A DNA stretch of 64,000 nucleotides from Fulvivirga sediminis (GCF_016757215.1 NZ_JAESIY010000001.1:496001-560000); one strand, 5' to 3'; positions 46,441-55,925 are shown, counted from the stretch's first letter. Numbers and translations are program-made. Notes: generated by a model not told the origin, from the letters alone.

Positions 46441-47784
46441 ATGGAATTAAAAGACTTCATCGTTACGCCCATTGTTCTATTTGTGGTCTACATTTTAGCT
46501 TATATAATAAGGCCATACGTGAGTAATGAAACCACCGTAAAGTATTTTATCCCTGGCCTAACAGTGAAAATAGTGGGGGCCATAGCTGTAGGAATGGTGT
46601 ATCAATTTTATTATGGAGGAGGAGACACTTTTGCTTACCACACCCATGGTAGCAGGTGGATTTGGAAAGCATTTAATGATTCCTTTGCTTCTGGTTTTAA
46701 AATGCTTACCGCAGATGGTAATTACGAAGGGATTTATACTTATGCTTCGCATATCTGGTATTTTAGAGATGAACATTCTTACTTTCTAATAAAAATTGTA
46801 GCGCTTATAGATCTGATAACTTTTTCTACCTATTCTGCTACGGCTGTAATTTTTGCAGTGCTCAGCTTTTCAGGGATGTGGGCTATGTATATGACTTTTA
46901 ACAGAAAATACTCAGAAATGAGTAATTGGCTGGCTTTAGCAATATTGTTTGTTCCTTCTGTTTTTTTCTGGGGTTCTGGTATACTTAAGGATACTGTTAC
47001 ATTAGGAGCATTGGGCTGGATAACCTATAGCTTTGATCAACTCTTTTTAAGACGAAATTGGAATATAATGAATATGATTGTGCTGGGGCTATGTTCATTT
47101 TTGATTTTACAAATTAAAATCTACATATTGCTTTGTTTCCTGCCGGCACTTATTCTATGGTACTTTGTCAGTAAAATTGAGCAAATCCAGTCCTTGGCAT
47201 TGAAGCTTCTGTTCGCTCCCTTCTTGCTGGCTGTAGGAATAGTTGTAGGGTACTTTGCTATAGAAATGGTTGGAGAGCAAAATTCTAAATATGCTCTTGA
47301 GAACGTTGCCACTACCGCTCAGGTAACAGCCTATGATATTCGCTATGGCTGGGGAGCGAGACAAGGAGAGAATTCCGGATATACGTTGGGAGAGCTTGAT
47401 GGTTCTTTTGGTAGTATGATAAAGCTATTTCCTTCGGCTGTGAATGTGTCTTTATTCAGGCCCTACCTTTGGGAAGTTAGAAATCCTTTAATGTTGCTTT
47501 CTTCTGTCGAAGCCATGGGCTTTTTATTTTTAACACTATGGATGATGTGGAAATTTGGAGTAAGGAATTTTTTCCAATACTTATTTCAACCAGATGTATT
47601 ATTTTGTATTACATTTTCGGTAGTATTTGCCTTTGCAGTAGGTATCTCATCCTATAATTTCGGGACGCTTTCCCGTTATAAAATTCCTCTGATGCCGTTC
47701 TATTTGGTGGGTTTAATTATTATTTACTATTACTCCACTTTAAATAAAGATAAGAATTCAGAAGAAACGGCAGAGACCGAATAG
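46441..47784 (+). CDS. Polytopic membrane protein, possible GT-C glycosyltransferase or polymerase
   Basis: A 447-residue protein with ~10 membrane helices. The first periplasmic loop carries YYGGGDTFAYHTHG, with an Asp where GT-C glycosyltransferases have their catalytic acid. A later motif, FFWGSGILKDTVT, lies between helices. No known family is assigned with confidence. It follows the TPR gene by 9 bp, and its last 55 bp overlap the convergent glycosyltransferase gene. Placement next to a glycan export locus fits a polymerase or lipid-linked sugar transferase; this is inference. Confidence 0.75.
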   Translation: MELKDFIVTPIVLFVVYILAYIIRPYVSNETTVKYFIPGLTVKIVGAIAVGMVYQFYYGGGDTFAYHTHGSRWIWKAFNDSFASGFKMLTADGNYEGIYTYASHIWYFRDEHSYFLIKIVALIDLITFSTYSATAVIFAVLSFSGMWAMYMTFNRKYSEMSNWLALAILFVPSVFFWGSGILKDTVTLGALGWITYSFDQLFLRRNWNIMNMIVLGLCSFLILQIKIYILLCFLPALILWYFVSKIEQIQSLALKLLFAPFLLAVGIVVGYFAIEMVGEQNSKYALENVATTAQVTAYDIRYGWGARQGENSGYTLGELDGSFGSMIKLFPSAVNVSLFRPYLWEVRNPLMLLSSVEAMGFLFLTLWMMWKFGVRNFFQYLFQPDVLFCITFSVVFAFAVGISSYNFGTLSRYKIPLMPFYLVGLIIIYYYSTLNKDKNSEETAETE

Positions 47785-48815
47785 TTCCTTTCGATTTTAA
47801 CCCTGGCTTGTTCTCCCATTCTTTGCCTTTTTACTGAATCGTGTAGTAATTCTCTTAAATACTTTAGCCAATCGATATCTGTCTTACACAGATAGCCATT
47901 TATTGCATTGTCAATAATTTGATTATTTACACCTACAGGAGAAGCCAGCGCAGGAATTTCAAGAGCCATATATTGAAGGGCTTTGAAACCACACTTTCCT
48001 TGCGACCAAAGATCATCAGTGAGTGGCATAATCCCTATGTCTATTTTTTGCAAGTCAGCAATTTCACTCTGTTTATTCCAAGGAGTGAATCTTAATGATT
48101 TTAATTTAAAATTTGGCTTTTTGTTAGAAATCACTAAAAACTCAAAATCATATTCTTTTTCTAGCTGCTGAATTACAGGAACAAGAGGTTTGAGATATTG
48201 TAGTGTGCTGTGTGTGCCTGTCCAGCCGATGACTAATTTTTTAGAAGTAGAAGAGTCCTTGGAAGATGGTGTGTGCTGATGTATAGTATCAATAGTAGTG
48301 GGTATGACAACCACGTTTTTGCAATAAATTGCCGCAAAACCTGCCAGAAATTGATTCCCGGCACTAACTTTCCAACTCCATTGACAAATACGCTTCACTT
48401 TACCTTTCCATTTTATTTTACTTTTGATAGAACCTACTTCATCAGGATCTTCCAGCCAAATAGCATCGTCAAAATCGTAAATTATCTTTTTATTTAATAT
48501 TTTAGATATAAACCACTCAAAAACAGGAGGTCCGGCAGGCGATGCTTCTCGGTGAATAAAAATGAAATCGTATTTATAAATTTTAAATAAAGTTAAGAAA
48601 CGGGTTACAAAACCTTTAGTGAGATGATAAAGTTTGAGGATGAATTTACCATCTTTGTATAGAGTGAACCATCCTCCTTCGGTTAAAAATGGCTGAAAAT
48701 CAATGCTAAAGCCTTTGTTTTTTAATAGCTTTAGATACTGTTCAAATCGAAAGCGTTGACTCGGAGCTTCTCCGGGAGGATAAGGAGTGATAAAAAGTAT
48801 AGACTTAGAATGCAT
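47730..48815 (-). CDS. Glycosyltransferase (GT4-like), inverted
   Basis: A 361-residue GT-B protein: N-terminal ILFITPYPPGEAPSQRFRF, then IIYDFDDAIWLED, and the C-terminal donor domain with VIGWTGTHSTL and GFKALQYMALEIPALASPVG. It is the only gene of the glycan locus on the minus strand. Its ATG is part of the palindrome ATGCAT that is also the wzm start on the other strand, and its 3' end overlaps the upstream membrane protein gene. Confidence 0.9.
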   Translation of the reverse strand: MHSKSILFITPYPPGEAPSQRFRFEQYLKLLKNKGFSIDFQPFLTEGGWFTLYKDGKFILKLYHLTKGFVTRFLTLFKIYKYDFIFIHREASPAGPPVFEWFISKILNKKIIYDFDDAIWLEDPDEVGSIKSKIKWKGKVKRICQWSWKVSAGNQFLAGFAAIYCKNVVVIPTTIDTIHQHTPSSKDSSTSKKLVIGWTGTHSTLQYLKPLVPVIQQLEKEYDFEFLVISNKKPNFKLKSLRFTPWNKQSEIADLQKIDIGIMPLTDDLWSQGKCGFKALQYMALEIPALASPVGVNNQIIDNAINGYLCKTDIDWLKYLRELLHDSVKRQRMGEQARVKIERNYSVSAVSSEFLSLFKVE

Positions 48816-49637
48816 AAGTTAGTAGTTGATGCAAATAAAAAAGGTTTACGCCTAAATCTTAAGGAATTATTTCAATATAAAGACTTATTTTTAATTCTAG
48901 CCTACCGAGACCTGAGAGTAAGGTATGCTCAGACTGCGTTAGGCTTAGTTTGGGTGTTTATTCAACCATTGGCCACTTTATTAATATTTATAATGGTTTT
49001 TGGTAGAGCTATAAAGGTAGATACCGGAGACGTGCCGTATCCTCTTTTTGCAATATCGGGAATGGCTGCTTGGAGTTATTTTGCTTTTGTATTAGCACAA
49101 GCAGGAGATTCTATCATTTCTGCGCAAGAAATGGTTAAGAAAATTTATTTTCCACGGTTAGTAATTCCTTTATCTAAAGCAGTTGTTGGACTAGTGGATT
49201 TTTCGATTGGTTTGTTTTTGGTGTTGATACTGATGATTATTTACGGTTTCACTCCTTCAATTAATATCATTTATTTTCCTTTGTTTTTAATCATGGCCAT
49301 GATATCTGCCCTAGCGGTAGGCATATGGATGAGTGCACTAACCATTCGTTATCGAGATTTTAAGCATGTAGTGCCGTTTCTGGTTCAGTTTGGCCTATAC
49401 GCCACTCCTGTTGGGTACCCTTCTTCATTGGTGATGAATAACCTTCCTGATTGGGCTAATATATTATACTATGCTAACCCGATGGTAGGGGTGATTGAAG
49501 GATTTCGGTGGACTTTACTAGGGCAGCAACCTCCATCAGCATATAGCTTGATTTCTTTTTCAATAATAATTATTTTGTTTATATCGTCGCTTTTTTACTT
49601 TAAAAAGGTGGAGCGTATAATGGCAGATGTAGTCTAA
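48810..49637 (+). CDS. wzm: ABC-2 polysaccharide exporter permease (Wzm)
   Basis: A 275-residue membrane component with six helices, starting after LFQYKDLFLILAYRDLRVRY, the typical amphipathic entrance of the family. It moves the undecaprenyl-linked glycan across the inner membrane with Wzt. The frame could extend to 48756, but the family N terminus fits ATG 48810. It stops 2 bp before the wzt start. Confidence 0.94.
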   Translation: MHKLVVDANKKGLRLNLKELFQYKDLFLILAYRDLRVRYAQTALGLVWVFIQPLATLLIFIMVFGRAIKVDTGDVPYPLFAISGMAAWSYFAFVLAQAGDSIISAQEMVKKIYFPRLVIPLSKAVVGLVDFSIGLFLVLILMIIYGFTPSINIIYFPLFLIMAMISALAVGIWMSALTIRYRDFKHVVPFLVQFGLYATPVGYPSSLVMNNLPDWANILYYANPMVGVIEGFRWTLLGQQPPSAYSLISFSIIIILFISSLFYFKKVERIMADVV

Positions 49638-49639
49638 AG

Positions 49640-50821
49640 ATGGGAGATGTAGCAATAAAAGTCGAAGGGCTAGGTAAAAAATATGAGATTGGCCATAAAA
49701 AAGAAGGCGATCTCAGAAATGCTTTCGGTGCTAAATTGTCAAAATTACTAGGCAAGACCAGTAGCACGAAAGAAGATTTTTGGGCACTGAAGGATATTGA
49801 CTTTGAAATTAAAAAGGGCGAGGCAGTAGGCATTATTGGCCGAAATGGAGCCGGTAAAAGTACCCTTTTAAAAATCCTTAGCAGGATTACAGAACCAACT
49901 ACAGGTAGGTTTGAAATTAATGGCCGTGTGTCTTCACTACTTGAAGTAGGTACAGGCTTCCATATGGAGCTTAGTGGTAGGGAAAATATTTACCTAAATG
50001 GTACTATCCTGGGCATGAAGCGAGCTGAGATTAAAGCCAAGTTCGATGAGATAGTGGCCTTTAGTGGTGTTGAGAAATTCATTGACACCCCTGTGAAACA
50101 CTATAGCTCAGGTATGAAAGTCCGTCTTGCATTTAGCGTAGCAGCTCATTTAGAGCCGGAGATCTTAATTGTAGACGAGGTATTAGCAGTAGGCGATGCC
50201 GAATTCCAAAAGAAATGCCTCGGTAAAATGGATGAGGTGAGTAAGAATGAGGGGAGGACGGTTTTGTTTGTGAGCCATAACCTTTCTTCTATCAGGCAAC
50301 TTTGCACTAAAGGGATATTACTCCATAATAGCAAGGTAGAGATGTCTAGCAAGATAGGGAATGTGTTAAATAAATACACGTCTATGGGCAATCAACATAA
50401 TTCCCATGAATTTATTGCGGACAGTTCATTTTCGGAAGATGTAAATTATATCAAACGAGTTCATTTAGATTTTACAGATCATTCAGGACAAAAGTTGCTT
50501 ATAGTTAAAGTGACAGTTAATAAAAAGGTTCTGGATGATAGTTTGCACTTATTACTAAGGGTTTTTAATTATGACAATGTCGCAGTTGGTGCACTTGATA
50601 AAGTTATTAGTTCGGATGAGAAAGAGTTCATAGTAAAATTGTCAAGTGAAATTTTTAATAAAGGGCAGTATTATTTAAATCTAATATTGTATAAACCAGG
50701 TCAAGAGGTATATGACAAAGTTGAAGAATGCTGTCAATTTGAAGTTCAAGAGAACTCAAAGAAATTATCACATTTGGAAGATTTTAATGTTGGTATTATA
50801 AAGTTTGATGAAATTATTTAG
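49640..50821 (+). CDS. wzt: ABC-type polysaccharide exporter ATPase (Wzt) with C-terminal binding domain
   Basis: A 393-residue ATPase: Walker A GRNGAGKSTLLKIL (~residue 76), signature HYSSGMKVRLAFSVA, Walker B EILIVDEVLAVGDAEF and His switch VLFVSHNL. After ~residue 250 comes a β-rich domain of ~140 residues, which in Wzt proteins binds the O-polysaccharide end and sets specificity. That half is more AT-rich than the ATPase part. It overlaps the next start by 14 bp. Confidence 0.94.
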   Translation: MGDVAIKVEGLGKKYEIGHKKEGDLRNAFGAKLSKLLGKTSSTKEDFWALKDIDFEIKKGEAVGIIGRNGAGKSTLLKILSRITEPTTGRFEINGRVSSLLEVGTGFHMELSGRENIYLNGTILGMKRAEIKAKFDEIVAFSGVEKFIDTPVKHYSSGMKVRLAFSVAAHLEPEILIVDEVLAVGDAEFQKKCLGKMDEVSKNEGRTVLFVSHNLSSIRQLCTKGILLHNSKVEMSSKIGNVLNKYTSMGNQHNSHEFIADSSFSEDVNYIKRVHLDFTDHSGQKLLIVKVTVNKKVLDDSLHLLLRVFNYDNVAVGALDKVISSDEKEFIVKLSSEIFNKGQYYLNLILYKPGQEVYDKVEECCQFEVQENSKKLSHLEDFNVGIIKFDEII

Positions 50822-51404
50822 CAACATCAGTGCACGTCTGAGACACCTGTTCAGTAAAAATAGTGAAGTGAAGAGTCTATTTTTTACAAGAGAAATTCTC
50901 ACTCATGACAATTTTCATATTGGAGAATTTACTTATGGAAAACCATCAGTTCTATTTGCGGATAGTGACGCCAGTTTACATATTGGAAAGTTTTGCTCGA
51001 TCTCCGATGATGTGACAATTTTTTTAGGGGGAAATCATAGGTATGATTGGATTACGACTTATCCATTTAATAAAATTCCACATTTCCATGAAAAGTTCTG
51101 TCATATAGAAGGGCATCCGAGTACTAATGGAGACGTTGTTATTCAAAATGATGTTTGGATCGGTAGAGGTGTTACTATTATGTCGGGTGTGAATGTAGGT
51201 AATGGAGCTGTTTTGGCAGCTGGCAGTGTAATAACTAAAGATGTAGGTCACTATGAGATTTGGGGAGGAAATCCGGCGAAAAAAATTAAAAGCAGATTTT
51301 CTGATGAAATAACTAATCGGCTTCTGCAAGATTGTTGGTGGGAGTGGGGCATGACCAAAATTGAGGAAAGAGTTGAGTATTTGATGTCAGTTCCTAAAAT
51401 ATGA
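50808..51404 (+). CDS. CatB-type O-acetyltransferase (left-handed β-helix)
   Basis: A 198-residue acetyl-CoA-dependent enzyme. Hexapeptide repeats run through the middle (FCSISDDVTIFLGGNH, GDVVIQNDVWIGRGVTIMSGV, GAVLAAGSVITKDVG), and the CatB features GNHRYDWITTYPF and WGGNPAKKIKSRF follow. It probably acetylates a sugar of the glycan. The ATG at 50808 is preferred to the TTG just before it. Its stop overlaps the next start by 4 bp (ATGA). Confidence 0.9.
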   Translation: MKLFSNISARLRHLFSKNSEVKSLFFTREILTHDNFHIGEFTYGKPSVLFADSDASLHIGKFCSISDDVTIFLGGNHRYDWITTYPFNKIPHFHEKFCHIEGHPSTNGDVVIQNDVWIGRGVTIMSGVNVGNGAVLAAGSVITKDVGHYEIWGGNPAKKIKSRFSDEITNRLLQDCWWEWGMTKIEERVEYLMSVPKI

Positions 51405-52165
51405 AATATTTTAAAAAACTATATAGAAGATATAAGCTTGGTGAGTATTACGAAGAAGTTGTGTTTAAAAATAAGCATTATTTGGATGCTCAGAAAGGTT
51501 CAATTTATCAGGCAACAAGTGACAAAAAGCGATATGATGTTATAAATCATTTATTAGCATCATTAAACCGAGAAACATTCTATCTTGAAATTGGTGTTAG
51601 GAACCCTCAGGATAATTTTAATTTAATTAAGGCGAATGTTAAATATAGTGTAGATCCTGGTTTAGAATATACCCAAAATCCTGTTGATTTTAAATTAACT
51701 AGTGATGATTTCTTTGAGCAGTTGGATCAAGGAGCTCTATTATCGAAATCTATAAAATTTGATGTAGTATTTATAGATGGTATGCACCTAGCTTCATATG
51801 TTGATCGCGATATATCTAATGCGTTAAGATACGTAAAGGATGATGGGTTTATTGTATTGCATGATTGCAATCCTCCAACTGAATGGCATGCGAGGGATCA
51901 ATATTTATATGAGTGGACGCCTGCGAACAAGTATTGGAATGGATCTACATGGAAGGCATTTGTGAAGTATAGAAAAATGAATAATTTATCTAGCTGTTGT
52001 ATTGATATAGATTGGGGGGTTGGTCTTATTTCAAAGGGTAAAAATATTGGAGAGCCGACCTCAATAGATGACGAATTTTACGAATACTCTACATTTTGTT
52101 TGAGTCGTAAAGAGGTTTTAAATTTGATTTCTTTTGATGAGTTTAAATTAATGGTTGACCGTTAA
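51401..52165 (+). CDS. Class I SAM-dependent methyltransferase (Methyltransf_24-like)
   Basis: A 254-residue protein. The SAM site is YLEIGVRNPQDNFNLI (~residue 60), with FDVVFIDGMHLASYVDRDI and DDGFIVLHDCNPPTEWHAR after it, the pattern of the Methyltransf_24 group often found in sugar clusters. It probably methylates a glycan sugar. Its TAA stop shares one base with the next ATG (TAATG). Confidence 0.85.
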   Translation: MKYFKKLYRRYKLGEYYEEVVFKNKHYLDAQKGSIYQATSDKKRYDVINHLLASLNRETFYLEIGVRNPQDNFNLIKANVKYSVDPGLEYTQNPVDFKLTSDDFFEQLDQGALLSKSIKFDVVFIDGMHLASYVDRDISNALRYVKDDGFIVLHDCNPPTEWHARDQYLYEWTPANKYWNGSTWKAFVKYRKMNNLSSCCIDIDWGVGLISKGKNIGEPTSIDDEFYEYSTFCLSRKEVLNLISFDEFKLMVDR

Positions 52166-53100
52166 TGAAGATTACTGCCGTAGTTGTAACTTATAATTCA
52201 ATTAAATGGATTCAAAAGTGTATAGATAGTTTACTGTCGAGTACGGTAGAAGTTACCGTCGTAATAGTGGATAACGCATCTGATGATGAAACAATTGATT
52301 TTATAAAAAGTAATTATCCACAAATAACTCTTATCAGCAATGATGAAAATTTGGGGTTTGCAGCAGCGAATAACATAGGACTGAAACTTGCTCAAACTTC
52401 TTGCTCTGATTTTATTTTTTTGCTCAATCACGATGCTTGGGTTCGAAGTGATACTATTGAAAATTTGGTGTTGCGGGCTAAAGAAAACTCAAATTACGGA
52501 GTATTGAGTCCTATACATTTGAACGCAAGTGGCGAAATGTTAGAATTTCTCTTCAGTACTTTTATAAGTAACCCTTCAGATGAAGGGAGAAAGTTTTATT
52601 CAGATTTAGTTTTAAAACACCCTATAAAAAAAGTTTATGAAGTTGATTTTATAAATGCAGCAGCTTGGTTGATACCTATTAAAACAATCGAAATAGTAGG
52701 TTTATTCGATTCGTTAAATTTTCCGCATTATGGAGAGGATAATAATTATTTACAAAGGCTTAAATATTTTAATCTAAAGGTGGGCTTGGTGCCTTCCACT
52801 TTTGCCTATCATGACACAGAAGATAGAGAAGGAAAGCACAATGATAAAAACTTTAAGCGTCATCTAGCCATTAAAAAATTCAAGGTTTGTGCGTTAGATA
52901 TATCTGAAAGTTATAATTCTAAAGATTTGAAGAATGAAATATTCATGGGATTGGAAGATGTAATTAAGGCCATTTTTAAAATACAGTTTACTGAATCTAT
53001 AAGTAGATTCAAGATTTATAGAGAGAAACGTGAGCTATATAATAATAGAAACTCTATCATAAGTAAATATAAGCAAAGCGGGTTTGATCCTCAATTATAA
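52165..53100 (+). CDS. Family 2 glycosyltransferase
   Basis: A 311-residue GT-A enzyme, rhamnosyltransferase-like: AVVVTYNSIKWIQKCIDSLL, IVDNASDDET, NLGFAAANNIGL and a metal-binding FLLNHDAWV (usually NPD/NSD), then INAAAWLIP and HYGEDNNYLQRLK. It is cytoplasmic, with no membrane segment. A 101-bp gap follows, the longest inside this gene run. Confidence 0.92.
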   Translation: MKITAVVVTYNSIKWIQKCIDSLLSSTVEVTVVIVDNASDDETIDFIKSNYPQITLISNDENLGFAAANNIGLKLAQTSCSDFIFLLNHDAWVRSDTIENLVLRAKENSNYGVLSPIHLNASGEMLEFLFSTFISNPSDEGRKFYSDLVLKHPIKKVYEVDFINAAAWLIPIKTIEIVGLFDSLNFPHYGEDNNYLQRLKYFNLKVGLVPSTFAYHDTEDREGKHNDKNFKRHLAIKKFKVCALDISESYNSKDLKNEIFMGLEDVIKAIFKIQFTESISRFKIYREKRELYNNRNSIISKYKQSGFDPQL

Positions 53101-53201
53101 CTGAAATGCAATTATTTCGTTTAAGCCCTTTTCTTCCGATATGTATTATTTACAATTAATTTTCGAGGCATCTTTTGTATTATAGCAAAAGGTTAATAAC
53201 C

Positions 53202-54209
53202 ATGATTTTTAGAATGACTTCATTAACTGTGATAATGGCTGCGTATAACGCCGAAAGATATGTCAGTGCTGCTATCGATAGTATTCTAAATCAAACATAT
53301 ACTGACTTTGAGTTAATAATCGCTGATGATGGATCGAATGATAAAACTAGAAAGATTATTGATTCATATACTGATCCGCGAATAGTTATAAGTCATAATC
53401 AATTTAACAGGGGTAAAGTTGCTACGGTGAATAGTCTTATTGAAAAAGCAAGAGGTCAATATTTAACTATACATGATGCAGATGATATTTCTCGTCTGGA
53501 TCGGTTCGAATTGCAAATAGCTGCTTTGGTTGATGATTGTCAAGTAGATATGGTTGGATCAAATTATATCTCATTCATGAGCAATAGGCTGATGTCAACC
53601 TCTAATTTGCCGCTTGATAGCGAAATGATCAGTTCATTTTTGGAAGATAGAAAACCGGCTCTTCATGGACCTACCACGATATTAAGAATGAAAGTTTTAG
53701 ATAAAGTAGGGCCTTTATATAGAAATTTCACGCATGGAGAAGACATTGATTTTAATTTAAGGTTTATAGGTTACTTCAAGGCTAAGAATTTATGTGATCC
53801 CTTATATTATTACAGGATGAACAAAACCTCACTAACAAAGAGTATCCGTTATTTTAATAATGAGAGAGTTATCAATAGCGACCTAATATATAAATTGCAT
53901 GGAATTAGATTAAGAACTCCCAATATTAACGATCTTGAGAAATTGGAAGATGTTAAGTTGGAACTGCTGCAGAAAACAATAAAAGATCCTTCATATCCAT
54001 TTAGATTTGGTGCTAATTATTTATACCATCAGGGACTTAATTTGAATAGTTGGTTATTAAGTGTAAAATCAATTACTAATAATCCTCTTGATTTCAAGAA
54101 TTATGTTTGTTTTATGGAAATTAGCTTTCTTACTATAAAGTCTGAAATTCGTAACTTGATATCTAGAAAAAAGAGATTTTTGAATATTCATGAAATTAAT
54201 AAAAAATGA
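53202..54209 (+). CDS. Family 2 glycosyltransferase
   Basis: A 335-residue GT-A enzyme with VIMAAYNAERYVSAAIDSIL, IIADDGSNDKT and the acceptor DxD-like TIHDADDISR. The ATG at 53202 has a purine-rich site (AAAAGG) upstream; a frame to 53175 begins with a weaker codon. It overlaps the FkbM gene by 4 bp. Substrate not predictable. Confidence 0.92.
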   Translation: MIFRMTSLTVIMAAYNAERYVSAAIDSILNQTYTDFELIIADDGSNDKTRKIIDSYTDPRIVISHNQFNRGKVATVNSLIEKARGQYLTIHDADDISRLDRFELQIAALVDDCQVDMVGSNYISFMSNRLMSTSNLPLDSEMISSFLEDRKPALHGPTTILRMKVLDKVGPLYRNFTHGEDIDFNLRFIGYFKAKNLCDPLYYYRMNKTSLTKSIRYFNNERVINSDLIYKLHGIRLRTPNINDLEKLEDVKLELLQKTIKDPSYPFRFGANYLYHQGLNLNSWLLSVKSITNNPLDFKNYVCFMEISFLTIKSEIRNLISRKKRFLNIHEINKK

Positions 54210-54988
54210 ATTTGATTGATCTGGTTAGAAGAGTCCTCGTCAAAATACTGCGAATTGATAAAGACTTTTTTCTGCGGGAAGAGCTGAAAGAATATAAAGT
54301 AGATTCTGAAAAATTCTGTTGGAACGACATCCCCATCTACTTGAGGAATTCAGGATCCGATTATAGGGTGTTTAAACAGGTATTAATTGACGAGGAATAT
54401 TCGTTTTTTAATCATCTCATAAATTATTATTTAAATGGTTCAGTTAAGAATTTGGTTGATGCAGGTGCAAATATCGGCCTGACAAGCTTGTATTTTCTAA
54501 GAAAATATCCACACGTACAATTAATGCTTATAGAAATGGATAGTAAGAACCTCCAGGTGCTGAAAAGAAACTTAACTGGTTTTAGTGATCATATAGTCGT
54601 AAACAAGGCGCTTTGGATTCATTCAAATGGGGTTGTTATAGATAGAACTTTCAGGGACGGACAGTCATGGTCATTAAGTGCTAAGGAATCCCATTCAGAC
54701 TTGGAATTGGTCGAATCAGCAGTACTTTTAAATATTTTGAATGACCACAAATGGCATGAAATAGATGTGCTTAAAATTGACATTGAAGGAGCTGAACAAA
54801 AAATAATCATTGAAGAACCTTCATTTATTAATGTAATCGACAAGACCAAGCTTTTATGTATTGAAATCCATGACGAAGTTGCATCTCGAATTCAAATCTG
54901 TGACTTTTTAAGTAAGGCTGGATTTCAATTATATTCAAAAGGAGAAACCGTGTTTGGTGTTAATAAAAAGTTATGCGAGTTTCAGTAA
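54206..54988 (+). CDS. FkbM family methyltransferase
   Basis: A 260-residue SAM-dependent methyltransferase: LVDAGANIGLTSLYFL (SAM site, ~residue 90), LIEMDSKNLQVLKRN and VLKIDIEGAEQKII, all diagnostic of FkbM. Such enzymes O-methylate sugars in surface-glycan loci. It overlaps the genes on both sides (4 and 16 bp). Confidence 0.92.
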   Translation: MNLIDLVRRVLVKILRIDKDFFLREELKEYKVDSEKFCWNDIPIYLRNSGSDYRVFKQVLIDEEYSFFNHLINYYLNGSVKNLVDAGANIGLTSLYFLRKYPHVQLMLIEMDSKNLQVLKRNLTGFSDHIVVNKALWIHSNGVVIDRTFRDGQSWSLSAKESHSDLELVESAVLLNILNDHKWHEIDVLKIDIEGAEQKIIIEEPSFINVIDKTKLLCIEIHDEVASRIQICDFLSKAGFQLYSKGETVFGVNKKLCEFQ

Positions 54989-55923
54989 TTATTCCTGTAT
55001 ACAATGCATCTAATTTTATTGAAGAGTCAATTGTCTCTATTCTAAATCAAACATATAATAATTTAGAAGTGATTGTATGTGATGATCACTCCACGGATGG
55101 AAGCTGGGAAATTGTATCGAAGATTGATGATGAAAGAATTAAGGTTTATAGAAATTCAAGTAATCTCGGTTATCAAAAGACGATCAATTTTCTTTTTAAA
55201 AAGGCTGGCGGTGACATTATAGCTTTTCAGGATGCTGATGACGTATCACATTGTAAAAGGTTGGAATTACAGTTGGAAGGACTAAATAAGGGGCTTGATT
55301 TGATTGGGACTAATTATGCCGTGATTGATCCAAAGGGTAATATAATCCGTAAACAATTAAATCAGGAGGAGAATACTGATCGAATACAAGGGGAATTGAT
55401 AAAATGTAATTTTTTTCAAAAGCCCTCTATTATGTTCAGAAGGGAAATTTTGAAACGAGTTGGGGGCTTTAGGGAACAACTTCAACCGCTTGGAATTATC
55501 AGTGAGGATTATGATTGGTTGTTGAGAATTAATGAAAGCGGATATAAGATGAGTAATATAAACTATCATCAGCCATTATACCTCTATCGGTCAGTAGGCA
55601 CGGCGATGACGAAGGGGTTTAAAAACCCTACTCAATTTCTAGGTCATGATATTGTTAGGTTTTTAGCTAAAGAAAGAGGAAACTCTGAACCGGACTCTAT
55701 TGAAAAAAATGATCTGTCTGAACTGGTTAGATACATTAATGAATTAAAAATTCCTTTCGAAGAAGACCCCTCTTTATTTTATAGGAAAAAGGCCGAAAAC
55801 TTGATGTTTTCCGGTCTTAACAAAGAGGCTATTCTCAATTCTTTTTATGCTGTAAAAGAGAGGCCATGGTATTTTGTCAATTGGCGAACTTTACAATATT
55901 GTATTAGAAAAAGTTTGTTTTAG
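54973..55923 (+). CDS. Family 2 glycosyltransferase
   Basis: A 316-residue GT-A enzyme: VIIPVYNASNFIEESIVSIL, VCDDHSTDGSWE, NLGYQKTINFLF, AFQDADDVSHCKR and SEDYDWLLRI near residue 180. No membrane segment. It starts inside the end of the FkbM gene and is followed after 2 bp by the next glycosyltransferase. Confidence 0.92.
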   Translation: MRVSVIIPVYNASNFIEESIVSILNQTYNNLEVIVCDDHSTDGSWEIVSKIDDERIKVYRNSSNLGYQKTINFLFKKAGGDIIAFQDADDVSHCKRLELQLEGLNKGLDLIGTNYAVIDPKGNIIRKQLNQEENTDRIQGELIKCNFFQKPSIMFRREILKRVGGFREQLQPLGIISEDYDWLLRINESGYKMSNINYHQPLYLYRSVGTAMTKGFKNPTQFLGHDIVRFLAKERGNSEPDSIEKNDLSELVRYINELKIPFEEDPSLFYRKKAENLMFSGLNKEAILNSFYAVKERPWYFVNWRTLQYCIRKSLF

Positions 55924-55925
55924 TT

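Noticed and set aside
47121-47364. Small minus-strand frames in the GT-C-like gene.
   Set aside because: Two overlapping frames opposite a strong membrane-protein gene; no independent support.
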